Source of the DNA: CAVPKN01 sp963832835
GTDB lineage: Bacteria; Chlamydiota; Chlamydiia; Chlamydiales; JAAKFR01
Length of the DNA: 64,000 bases
Assembly: GCA_963832835.1 (NCBI GenBank)
Contig: CAWHVD010000001.1
Span: 124,001 to 188,000, forward strand
Reading direction: 5' to 3'
A program made the translations under genes and the position numbers. The stretch's first letter is position 1; every line of letters starts with the position of its first letter. Below are positions 45,208-52,938 of this stretch, piece after piece. A model generated the notes under the pieces. That model did no database searches and was not told the DNA's origin. It saw nothing but the letters and a program-made list of their open reading frames with translations.

Positions 45208-45449
45208 AGATCGTATACCTCTGAATTGCAAATTCACCATTCTTCCTTGTTTTTCCACATATATGTGTAAATCCAAGGAATGTAAACGTCTCAGGTCTCC
45301 CCTTTTAACGCTTCGCGTATACTCTCACGACTATCCGCGCATGACTCGTGGCCACTGTAGTCTGTTAAATCTTCAGCGTATGGCTCTTTCATCCACTACT
45401 CTCTACCGGTTTTAATCGGCGCTTTCCCAATGTTCCAAGGACCGATGGC

Positions 45450-47069
45450 CTAGAACTTCCGCAAAGGACCAACGCCATCGTCGCTGAAGACCCCGTAGTA
45501 GTCGCTGACAACGAGGCCATCGGTGCCAAAACCCCCAACAGTGATCCGATCGCCCTTAACACTTTCTTCACATCGTGTACAGGTCCATGGTTTGTCTCCA
45601 TATAAACGAACCCCAGAGACCACAAACTCCATCAACATACACACAGCCGCCTCGATGGCTTGGGGTACTTGATAGTGAGGATGCTGGGCTACTAGCTTCT
45701 GTTGGTCGGTGTAGCTCTTGTTTCTGCTCCCGGGGATGACATCTCGGGGTATCAGGACCCAATGGGCCTGCTTGACAGGGGTGGTACCGTGCGCATTTTT
45801 AAGCTCGTCCTCGTAGTACCTATACGTTGTTTTGTGACCTTGCTTGGGGTTCCGGATGAGCTCTTCAAGTTTGTTGAGGGTGAGGGGGGCGCCATCGATC
45901 GTGGCAGGAATGAGGGTGAGGAGGTGGGTCTCTTTGGTCTTTTTGCCTGGCCAAAAGGGGCAGGGGCTCTCGAGGATGGTATGGATATCGGGAGGTAGGG
46001 GTGGCTCAATTCCTATGTCACCAAAGTGGGTGGCCCAGAGGGCTCTGCCAAAGGCTTGAGGGGGAATCAACGTCTCAACAACTTTTTCTTTAACTTGAAT
46101 AGAAGCAGCCTTTAACTGTTTGATTTTAGCTTTCATTTTTAGCTGGTTCAGTTCGAAGAACAGGATTCTGGCTTGTAGGTGCTCGGGTTCTTGGATCGTG
46201 ACCATTCTACAGAGCTCTATCCGTCCTTTGAGGGGCATCGAGGGCTCGTGGGCCCCTTTGAGGAATACGTGGGCCCTTGTGTCCGCGGGCTGGAGGGATG
46301 CAAGTGTTTTCCATGTCTCTGCACAACCGGGAAAGGCTTCGAGGGCTTGATGACACAGGGAGAGGGCTCTGATTGGATCTTTATTGTACAGGGCCTCTTG
46401 AGATAGTTCCAGAAATAGAGTGGCTCCTTCTTGCTTGTCGCCATTATTATTCAGTATGTGGCCAAGCTTTGCTTTGACACCGGGATCGGGTAGGAGCTGT
46501 AACGATTTTTTTAAGGTGATAATGCCCTCTGCTTGTTTGCCCTCTTCTATTTGAAGGTCAGCTAAAATGATATAGGCCGTAACGGCGTGCTGTTTTTCTC
46601 CTTTCTTTTCAAACAAACGGGGCAGATGGGCATAGTCTTCGCTTTTAGAGGTAAATTGCAGTGCCATGACATACAGCTGCTGTGCATCGGCAAGCTGTCC
46701 TTTTTGTTCTAAATCTTGAGCACTATTCAGCAGAGGTATAGAAAGTGCGTCATTCTGCTTTTGTTGGAAGGGCTGGGGTACATCTTTTGTATCATGGCTT
46801 GGGTGGGGCGCCTGATGCGACTCAATCATCTCTTTTAGGGCGCGATTCGGTACAAGCATATCTGGGGTAATCGGTTGGTTGTTGAGTGGACAGATGGCGC
46901 TCGTTTTAAGCCACGTGAGTATGGCTTCCTTTTCAAAGCTGTGACCATGCGGATCTATCACAGGGTCGGTCATGACATCCTGGGTGATAGGGCAAATCAA
47001 TGAGGGGGGGACGGGCGGCTGATGAATTACTGAGGGTGCTGCAAATGGGCTGCTTTGTACTGGGTTCAT
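45450..47069 (-). CDS. U-box protein with TPR region, candidate E3 ubiquitin ligase effector
   Basis: About 539 residues. Residues 25-90 are a U-box: LICPITQDVMTDPVIDPHGH, then SFEKEAILTWL and CPLNNQPI, the pattern that recruits E2 ubiquitin enzymes. Residues 110-320 are TPR-like helices. The last 175 residues, from FWPGKKTKETHLLTLIPATI to GVGPLRKF, form a domain repeated in the decayed gene at 48700-49600; I cannot name it. The ATG at 47069 has GGAG 6 nt upstream; a TTG at 47081 is less likely. Bacteria lack ubiquitin, so it presumably acts in the host, which is inference. Confidence 0.85.
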   Translation of the reverse strand: MNPVQSSPFAAPSVIHQPPVPPSLICPITQDVMTDPVIDPHGHSFEKEAILTWLKTSAICPLNNQPITPDMLVPNRALKEMIESHQAPHPSHDTKDVPQPFQQKQNDALSIPLLNSAQDLEQKGQLADAQQLYVMALQFTSKSEDYAHLPRLFEKKGEKQHAVTAYIILADLQIEEGKQAEGIITLKKSLQLLPDPGVKAKLGHILNNNGDKQEGATLFLELSQEALYNKDPIRALSLCHQALEAFPGCAETWKTLASLQPADTRAHVFLKGAHEPSMPLKGRIELCRMVTIQEPEHLQARILFFELNQLKMKAKIKQLKAASIQVKEKVVETLIPPQAFGRALWATHFGDIGIEPPLPPDIHTILESPCPFWPGKKTKETHLLTLIPATIDGAPLTLNKLEELIRNPKQGHKTTYRYYEDELKNAHGTTPVKQAHWVLIPRDVIPGSRNKSYTDQQKLVAQHPHYQVPQAIEAAVCMLMEFVVSGVRLYGDKPWTCTRCEESVKGDRITVGGFGTDGLVVSDYYGVFSDDGVGPLRKF

Positions 47070-47190
47070 GACTATCTCCAAGTTTTAATGACATGCTCCC
47101 GAAGGGAGGTAGTAAAGGGTTGAGATGAATGCAAGGGACAAATGTGTAATTTACAGGGGTAGTAACCTTCCTGAAACAGTTCGTTAAAAA

Positions 47191-48198
47191 TCAGAGAGAC
47201 CCAATCTCTTGAATAGATAGGCCGGTAATTGCCTGGACTTGTTGGGTACTCATACCTCGGGATAACATGTTTTGAGCTATTTGGACAGCAGCATGTTTAG
47301 CACCTTCGGCTATCCCTTCAGCCTTACCCTCAGCTATCCCTTCAGCTATCCCTTCAGCTATCCCTTCAGCTATCCCTTCAGCTTTGCCCTTAGCTTTACC
47401 CTCGGCTATCCCTTTGTCCCACCCTTCAGAAAAACCTTTGGTTTCGTATTTCTTCAGGGTGTTAGCCTCTATCCGAAGCCACTTGAGATGCCCTTCATAG
47501 GCTTCTCTTTCCTCATCACCGAAGCTCATGACATCGAGTACATTCAGCGCTTTTTTTAGGATCGGGTTGTTCATGGTGGGGGGGAGATGATCCTTGTTTA
47601 GTAAATCATGACGTGTCAAAAAAGCAACCCACATATCTAGAGAGTTTTTGACTTTGGAAATCAGATCTTCCACCTCTTCCTGGCCATTGCTTGAAAACTT
47701 CTTCAACTCAATGGTATGAAGTTCCAAGTCTTTGAAATAGAGGAACCCCGTCTCTTTTTCCTTGATGTGAAAAACGTTATGGTATTTATTCACTTCCGGA
47801 ATCGAGGTAAAGTTCAAAATATGAATGCCGATAGCTTTAGAGAGAAGACCATAATCCTCAGCGACTCTTAGTTGTTCCGTATAGAGCTTTGCCCAGTAAT
47901 AGAGTGCCCTTTTATCATAGTCGGCCTCGTCGCTGATCTGGATTTCGATATTGAATCGTTTACCACTAGTCCCTTTTGCCTTAATGTCTAAAATAGAGAT
48001 CTTGTCGTCTTTGAAGCTCTTGGGGTTATAGGGATTGAGGAGGGTTACCTCCTCGATCTGATCCTCTTGTGCTACAATAGAATTAATAAGAGAGATCAAC
48101 AGGTCTTTGTTTTCTTCTACGCCAAATATTTTCTTAAACGCGATATCGACTCGGGGACTTATTTGCGACATGACCTTTAGCTCGTAATCATTTTCCAA
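47191..48198 (-). CDS. Rpn/PD-(D/E)XK nuclease family protein
   Basis: 335 residues. PRVDIAFKKIFGVEENKDLL and ISILDIKAKGTSGKRFNIEI followed by QI define the PDDEXK_2/Rpn family, with catalytic Asp and ExQ. Rpn proteins of E. coli are DNA nucleases that promote RecA-independent recombination, so the family links to mobile DNA. Residues about 260-300 are an array of KAEGIAEGIAEG repeats. Starts at 48198 or at an internal ATG at 48171 are both possible. It lies within the effector island between the U-box gene and a MITE-1. Confidence 0.87.
   Translation of the reverse strand: MENDYELKVMSQISPRVDIAFKKIFGVEENKDLLISLINSIVAQEDQIEEVTLLNPYNPKSFKDDKISILDIKAKGTSGKRFNIEIQISDEADYDKRALYYWAKLYTEQLRVAEDYGLLSKAIGIHILNFTSIPEVNKYHNVFHIKEKETGFLYFKDLELHTIELKKFSSNGQEEVEDLISKVKNSLDMWVAFLTRHDLLNKDHLPPTMNNPILKKALNVLDVMSFGDEEREAYEGHLKWLRIEANTLKKYETKGFSEGWDKGIAEGKAKGKAEGIAEGIAEGIAEGIAEGKAEGIAEGAKHAAVQIAQNMLSRGMSTQQVQAITGLSIQEIGSL
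47302..47413 (-). repeat. 12-bp tandem repeat inside the Rpn gene
   Basis: Units of the type GCTATCCCTTCA on the plus strand, coding EGIA/EGKA on the minus strand; about nine units with variants. Copy number can change without shifting the frame, because each unit is four codons. Confidence 0.85.
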
Positions 48199-48238
48199 AC
48201 AAAAGAGTAACAGAGATGACGTAAAAAATCTAGATGTC

Positions 48239-48353
48239 GTGACTATTCACGAGACAGCAGAATCTTTAAGGCAGGCCCACTTTGCCAAGCTGGAAGTGGA
48301 TAGTCACCACAGGGAGGCTTTTAACCGAAAAGCTGGATTGCCTGAATAGTCAC
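48239..48353 (-). repeat. MITE-1 copy B (115 bp, reverse orientation)
   Basis: GTGACTATTCACGAGACAGC to GCCTGAATAGTCAC, the inverse of the other copies. I see no perfect 8-bp duplication here (TAGATGTC and AAAATCAA flank it), so one side may have been rearranged. The remaining part of 48199-48699 has a short open frame from about 48424 with a CPLCKG motif that I cannot support as a gene. Confidence 0.8.
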
Positions 48354-48699
48354 AAAATCAATTTTGCAATTGGCTCATTTATTTGTAACAGTTCAGACTT
48401 GCGCTTCACGGCTCGTTCGTCGCATGTCTAATGCGGAGCCTCAACAGCCATTATCGCAACCAACGATCCCGGAGCTGGCCATGATCGATAAAAAATGCCC
48501 ATTGTGTAAGGGGCTGATCCGGCATGCTTTTTACTGCGCTCTTGAGGGGGACACGTCCCCCTCAAACTCCCCCTGTTCTATCACAGAGACCTCCTCAGCT
48601 TAAACAGATGCCTTCACTCCCCTGCCCCACAAGCTGCCAAGGACCCAAGCTCCAAAAAATAATGGCCATACAAGCACCAATGTTCCAAGGACCGATGGC

Positions 48700-49600
48700 C
48701 TAGAACTTCCGCAAAGGACCAACGCCAATGAAGTCGTAGTCCCCGTCGCTGAAGTTGACAAGGAGGCCATCGGTGACAAAACCCCCAACAACGATTTGAT
48801 ATCCCTTAACACTTTCTTCACATCGCGTAAAGGTCCATGGTTTGTCTCCATATAAACGAACCCCAGAGACCACAAACTCCATCAACATACACACAGCCGC
48901 CTTGATGGCTTGGGGTACTTGATAGTGAGGATGCTGGGCTACTAACTGCTGTTGGTCGGTGTAGCTCTTGTTTCTGCTCCCGGGGATGACGTCTCGGGGT
49001 ATCAGGACCCAATGGGCCTGCTTAACAGGGGTGGTACCGTGCTCTTTTCTAAGCTCGTCATAGTAGTACCTATACGTTGTTTTGTGACCTTGCTTGGGGT
49101 TCTGGATGAGCTCTCCAAGTTTGTTGAGTGTGAGGGGGGCACCATCGATCGTGGCAGGAATGAGGGTGAGGAGGTGGGTCTCTTTGGTCTTTTTGCCTGG
49201 CCAAAAGGGGGGCTTTGGTGCCGTGGAAGGCGGGGAAGAGTTGGACGCTCTGGTGGCTGCAGGGGTGCTCAATGGTGATGGTCTTGAGGGCTTGGTCTAT
49301 CCGTGTCCGGATGGGCTGGTCTTGCTCAGCATTCCACTTGGGTGCAAAGGCGGGTTTGTGGGCTCGGGCATTGAGAGTCATGACTGTCCCTTCAAATCCT
49401 CGGGCGAAGGCGGGGTTGTAGATGATCTCTACGCGTCCTACGTGATATCCAGCTACTGGAGATTTTTGGTAAAGGGTAGCAACTTTTTGGTAATCTGTTG
49501 GGCCTCCTGCTACAAGGGTGTAGGTGCTTGTCTTCTGCGGGCTGTTTTGTAGGGTGTGGTGTACGCTAGGATCGATGTGCCAGGGCTCTGTTGTTATCAT
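48700..49600 (-). pseudogene. Decayed fusion of a PARP-like N-terminus and the C-terminal domain of the U-box protein
   Basis: Starting with ATG at 49600, the frame codes MITTEPWHIDPSV and a region like the N-terminus of the giant protein: VGRVEIIYNPAFARGFEG, then VQLFPAFHGTKAP, reaching the catalytic His of the PARP domain. Right there it joins the domain PFWPGKKTKETHLLTLIPAT found in the U-box protein, but one base out of frame, at a run of six G (plus strand, 49207-49212). The C-terminal domain then runs to GVGPLRKF, stop at 48700. Loss of one G would give a continuous fusion. Either a recombination relic or a slippage-controlled gene. Confidence 0.75.
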
Positions 49601-49629
49601 ATGGGGTAACTCTTCTTCTTTGAAATTTA

Positions 49630-49896
49630 GTAACTATTTAGGCAATCCATCTTTTTGGTTAAAAGCCTCTCCTAAGTAACTTATTCAAGTTACATATGGA
49701 TGTTGGAAGGGATCTAGATTAATTAGCATAGACATGCCCTTCCCTGGGCTCTGTGGTGACTATCCACTCCCCCTCGGATGACTGCGTCAACTCTCGGCTG
49801 GCCCATCAAAAAAGCTCCACTGGAGCTTCTTTGAGGTACCTTGTCCTTGACAAACTGGGCCTGCCCTAAGGATTCTGCTGGCTCGTGAATAGTCAC
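49630..49896 (+). repeat. MITE-1 copy C, long form (267 bp, 8-bp target duplication)
   Basis: Same ends as copy A (GTAACTATTTAGG ... CGTGAATAGTCAC) but with two extra internal segments of about 80 and 75 bp absent from the 115-bp copies. GAAATTTA flanks it at 49622-49629 and 49897-49904. The short forms could be deletion derivatives of this longer type. Confidence 0.85.
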
Positions 49897-49950
49897 GAAA
49901 TTTAAATCTTTGGAATTTGAAAGGCAGCGTAAAGACACCTTCAGCTGATG

Positions 49951-51288
49951 TCAAGAACAAATTATGCCCGTGGAACAGCGAGGCTGTTTATCAGCAAGAC
50001 CGATTACCGGAGCTGTTACTATTTTTTCCAAATAGGCATATACCAATGCCAAATGCACCCAGATATAGGTACGGAAAATCCCTTGGTTAAACTGGAGGAC
50101 AACCAAGGTAACGAGCAGAGAGACAAGCCAGCAATATGCTGTTTGTTTTTCGGATCCCATCACTCGTTTAACTTGGACAAGCAACCCATAGAGTATTGAG
50201 CCAAATGCGCACAAACCCACCAAGCCAAGACTTGCCAGAAGCTCTGTCAATACGTTCATGGCCTCAAACATTTTTACGGGGCTCACCACTTCCCCTATGA
50301 GAGCATGCATTCCTATAAAGGAAAAGGTGGTATCGCCTCTGAGGTAAGCATCCATCAGGTAGGGAGGATATGCCCCCAGACCTACCCCAAAGATGGGGTG
50401 CTCTAAGAAGATCTTCCACCCGTTTTCAATCCCAATCCAGCGTTCATAAAATGAGTGGTGGGTCATGAATCCATGGAAGAAAAATTTCAGAAAAAAATGC
50501 TTCACAATAAACGGAAAGAAAAGAGACAGGAGCAGAGCACAGCCACAAAAAGCTAAAATAAACTTGAAGATTTTTTGACGACTTATAACTCCTGGAATCA
50601 TGAGCAGAAGCAGAAAAAAAGCGCCGTACGCAAAAAAAGTGGCTGTTGAGGTTGAGATCAAATAGAGAATATTGACCCCTAAGATAGCCCAAAAAGATTT
50701 TTTCTCCTGACAAAGCCAGCGCATGTTATAGAAAAACACGAAGGGAGTCATGTAGAGGGCATAAAATGAAGGTTCAAAGCAAAAAGCATTCGGTCTAACA
50801 ATATCCCCTGTGAGCGACTGTGTGGCGAAGGGATCACAAATACCCACAAACGAAAGCAGCAGCTGAAGCAGTGCATAACATCCCACGCACAGAAAGGAAG
50901 CTTGGTAGAGGGAAAAAACTTTCTCAGCATCCCAAAATTTCATGATTAAATACGGAAGCAGCACGTAGCAAAGCACTGTCAAGCCATACCATCCTAAATA
51001 AAAGCTACAGCGCGCCTTATAAGGAGACAAACACAAAGAACATGTCATCGCTAGTGTAATCATCAAGAGGGGGAAAGCAAGCCACTTGTTGATAGACAGG
51101 ATATGGCCACGCACGCTCATCAAGGCGAGGATCATTAGTCCAAAAGCTATTAGGTTACTAAGCCGGACTGTGTACCCTCCAAAGACAACATTGAGCTGAT
51201 CTGCATGCAAAGTGACAAAAAATAGAAAGAGCATCCAAGCAAAAAGATTTGTTCTGCCAAGCACCTTAGGCCTTGTTGCATCTATCAT
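49951..51288 (-). CDS. O-antigen polymerase/ligase-like membrane protein (Wzy/WaaL type)
   Basis: 445 residues with about ten to twelve hydrophobic segments (e.g. LFAWMLFLFFVTLHADQL, IFKFILAFCGCALLLSLFFP). The large loop between late helices has GWKIFLEHPIFGVGLGAYPP, a segment characteristic of the O-antigen ligase/polymerase superfamily (PFAM Wzy_C type). It acts at the periplasmic side of the inner membrane, joining glycan repeat units or attaching them to lipid A-core. Which of the two cannot be told. The last 160 bp or so are duplicated at 45047-45207. It lies 15 bp downstream of the methyltransferase gene on the same strand. Confidence 0.87.
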   Translation of the reverse strand: MIDATRPKVLGRTNLFAWMLFLFFVTLHADQLNVVFGGYTVRLSNLIAFGLMILALMSVRGHILSINKWLAFPLLMITLAMTCSLCLSPYKARCSFYLGWYGLTVLCYVLLPYLIMKFWDAEKVFSLYQASFLCVGCYALLQLLLSFVGICDPFATQSLTGDIVRPNAFCFEPSFYALYMTPFVFFYNMRWLCQEKKSFWAILGVNILYLISTSTATFFAYGAFFLLLLMIPGVISRQKIFKFILAFCGCALLLSLFFPFIVKHFFLKFFFHGFMTHHSFYERWIGIENGWKIFLEHPIFGVGLGAYPPYLMDAYLRGDTTFSFIGMHALIGEVVSPVKMFEAMNVLTELLASLGLVGLCAFGSILYGLLVQVKRVMGSEKQTAYCWLVSLLVTLVVLQFNQGIFRTYIWVHLALVYAYLEKIVTAPVIGLADKQPRCSTGIICS

Positions 51289-51303
51289 GAGTCACACCAT
51301 TCA

Positions 51304-52353
51304 TTAGTATTCAGCGAAGGTACGCAGCATTTTTCTCTTCAAATAGCATTTGAGCCTAAAGGGGAGGCAGCGGCTGATTTGCTTTTTCAGGAAGATGCCA
51401 AGGCGGGTGATGTGATCTACCTTCTGTTTGACAGCTAACCCGGATTTCTCACAAATTTTCGAAGAAAATTGCCGCTCTGTTACCTGAGATTCATCGTCAG
51501 GAAAGCGAGGACAGTGTTCATGCAACACGGCCTCGCTATTCTGATGATGAAGATCGGGTGACAGAGTGTTCGAGTTTCTCGAGAATTTGTGAGAAATCCG
51601 GGCCAAGCTAGGCGTGGCATTCCATGCCCTGACATAGCTCCCCTGCTGCGGAATAGCTCCACAGGTGGATTCTGAGGTTTTTTGCGCGATCATATGAATG
51701 GCAAGCATCTTACTACCGAAACCGCCATAAGATAAATGTTCTAAAAGACCGGGCTGATAGGTGTAAATGGACCAGGATTTCTTATAATTAGGGGTGTAGG
51801 CAAATACTTGTGAAGTGAGAATGTCGTATTGGTTGGCAGAATAGTATTCAAAGTAGACCTGAGGGGAGTACATGTAAAAACCATGGTCTACGTGATTGTT
51901 TGAAGGGGAAACATGGATAACGATACCCTGCTGTTTTAGCAGATGATGAATGTTGGCAAGAACCTGCGGGAAATGGAATACATGTTCAACGGTTCCTCCA
52001 TCGTAGACAACGTCGTATTTACCCCAGTGATTTTCCGGCAGCGGCAGATTTAAATCCCAGGTAATATCGGCCCCTTCGAAATCAGAGTAGTCAAGGCTTT
52101 GGACTGTTTTGAAACCTAATGCTTTAAAAAGGGTAATATCATCGATATACCCCAGCTTGCGGTAGTTGCTATCGAAACTGAGCTGTGGCTCTACTTCTAC
52201 GAGCCTGACACCATGTTTGTCCGCATATTTAACGAGAGTAGCATAATCGAACAGGACACATTGTCTGCCAAGCTGAAGAAGGTTTTCCCCTTTAAGGGCA
52301 CCCTTTTTTTTCTCTTCGAGAAGCAGGCGGTAAGCGCTTTTTGCGATTCCCAT
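51304..52353 (-). CDS. SAM-dependent methyltransferase-like protein with an embedded palindrome
   Basis: 349 residues. The centre (YDVVYDGGTVEHVFHFPQVL, then NIHHLLKQQGIVIHVSPSNN) resembles the post-SAM half of class I methyltransferases; the usual GxGxG motif is not obvious, so activity is uncertain. Residues about 251-305 (ARISHKFSRNSN to SSKICEKSG) are coded by a 164-bp palindromic segment and look like an insertion. The ATG at 52353 lies within a 174-bp segment that is duplicated at 54688-54861. The C-terminus is basic (FRLKCYLKRKMLR). Confidence 0.7.
   Translation of the reverse strand: MGIAKSAYRLLLEEKKKGALKGENLLQLGRQCVLFDYATLVKYADKHGVRLVEVEPQLSFDSNYRKLGYIDDITLFKALGFKTVQSLDYSDFEGADITWDLNLPLPENHWGKYDVVYDGGTVEHVFHFPQVLANIHHLLKQQGIVIHVSPSNNHVDHGFYMYSPQVYFEYYSANQYDILTSQVFAYTPNYKKSWSIYTYQPGLLEHLSYGGFGSKMLAIHMIAQKTSESTCGAIPQQGSYVRAWNATPSLARISHKFSRNSNTLSPDLHHQNSEAVLHEHCPRFPDDESQVTERQFSSKICEKSGLAVKQKVDHITRLGIFLKKQISRCLPFRLKCYLKRKMLRTFAEY
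51439..51602. repeat. Palindromic element (164 bp) inside a coding gene
   Basis: CCCGGATTTCTCACAAATTT and the inverse AAATTCTCACAAATCC-like arm AATTTGTGAGAAATCCGGG; arms of about 24 bp with one mismatch. It stays open in the methyltransferase frame. No second copy in this window, so its exact borders and any duplication cannot be fixed. Confidence 0.65.
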
Positions 52354-52619
52354 GCGGGGTATATCCTACACTAAGATTTTTTCGTCCGCGAGAGCAGGCA
52401 GTTGACCGATACTGAAATAATCGTAACTATTCAGGTAATCCAGCTTTTCGGTTAAAAGCCTCCCTGTGGTGACTATCCACTCCCAGCTTGGCAAAGTGGG
52501 CCTGCCTTAAAGATTCTGCTGGCTCGTGAATAGTCACAAATAATCAAACCCATGAACTGCCATTTCTTGGGGAAGATATTGGTTTCTTCCATCAAAAAAG
52601 GCCCGGCCCTGCATTTGAG
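52323..52619. repeat. Left copy of the 174-bp direct repeat (with MITE-1 inside)
   Basis: GCAGGCGGTAAGCG to CCTGCATTTGAG: the methyltransferase start and a copy of the last 130 bp or so of ugd. Compared with 54688-54861 it has three or so base changes plus a MITE-1. Not coding for a functional UDP-glucose dehydrogenase. Confidence 0.9.
52423..52537 (+). repeat. MITE-1 copy D (115 bp, 8-bp target duplication proven by an empty site)
   Basis: GTAACTATTCAGG to CGTGAATAGTCAC, flanked by AAATAATC at 52415-52422 and 52538-52545. The second copy of the host repeat (54688-54861) has the same site with one AAATAATC and no element, which fixes the borders and the 8-bp duplication exactly. Confidence 0.93.
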
Positions 52620-52855
52620 TTTGTGATTGGATCATAAGCTTCATAATAAATGGCATGATTTCTCCCAATAAATATCATCACAACGTGACCATCTCTTAGT
52701 GTACGTCCTTCGGAATTGATAAAACTAATATTTAATTTGATACTTTCATCTACAAAAGTGAAATTATGTAAAAAAGGGCGGATTTTTTGCAACTTCTCAC
52801 AAAGCTGAGGTACGCCCCCGAAACGGGGCCCTGCTTCCCTCAATTTCATGGGCAC
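52592..52855 (-). CDS. Hypothetical protein fragment
   Basis: Up to 87 codons, not recognised (MKLREAGPRFGGVPQLCEKL, then GHVVMIFIGRNHAIYYEAYD). The frame stays open upstream to about 52896 without an ATG (reading SEEGGFKNSVP), and its last residues are coded by the duplicated ugd segment. It therefore looks like a piece of a longer gene trimmed at both sides during insertion of the module. The GTG at 52855 and ATG at 52849 have no well-placed ribosome site. Confidence 0.4.
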   Translation of the reverse strand: MPMKLREAGPRFGGVPQLCEKLQKIRPFLHNFTFVDESIKLNISFINSEGRTLRDGHVVMIFIGRNHAIYYEAYDPITNSNAGPGLF

Positions 52856-52938
52856 TGAATTTTTAAAGCCTCCTTCTTCAGAAAAGGATGTCAGAAATTC
52901 TCAAGTAGCATAACCGAATGCACGAGCTCTCTCTTGAA

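Noticed and set aside
45050..45415. Plus-strand frame of 121 codons after the giant gene
   Set aside because: It overlaps the duplicated antisense 3' end of the polymerase-like gene and reads it in the wrong direction.
45702..46406. Plus-strand frames opposite the U-box gene
   Set aside because: Antisense shadows of a well-supported protein; no ribosome sites.
47302..47413. CRISPR array
   Set aside because: The 12-bp units are contiguous, have no spacers and encode protein repeats. No CRISPR array was seen elsewhere in the window.
48424..48603. Short plus-strand frame with a CPLCKG motif
   Set aside because: No homology that I recognise, no ribosome site; it lies between a MITE and a pseudogene, so coding is unsupported.
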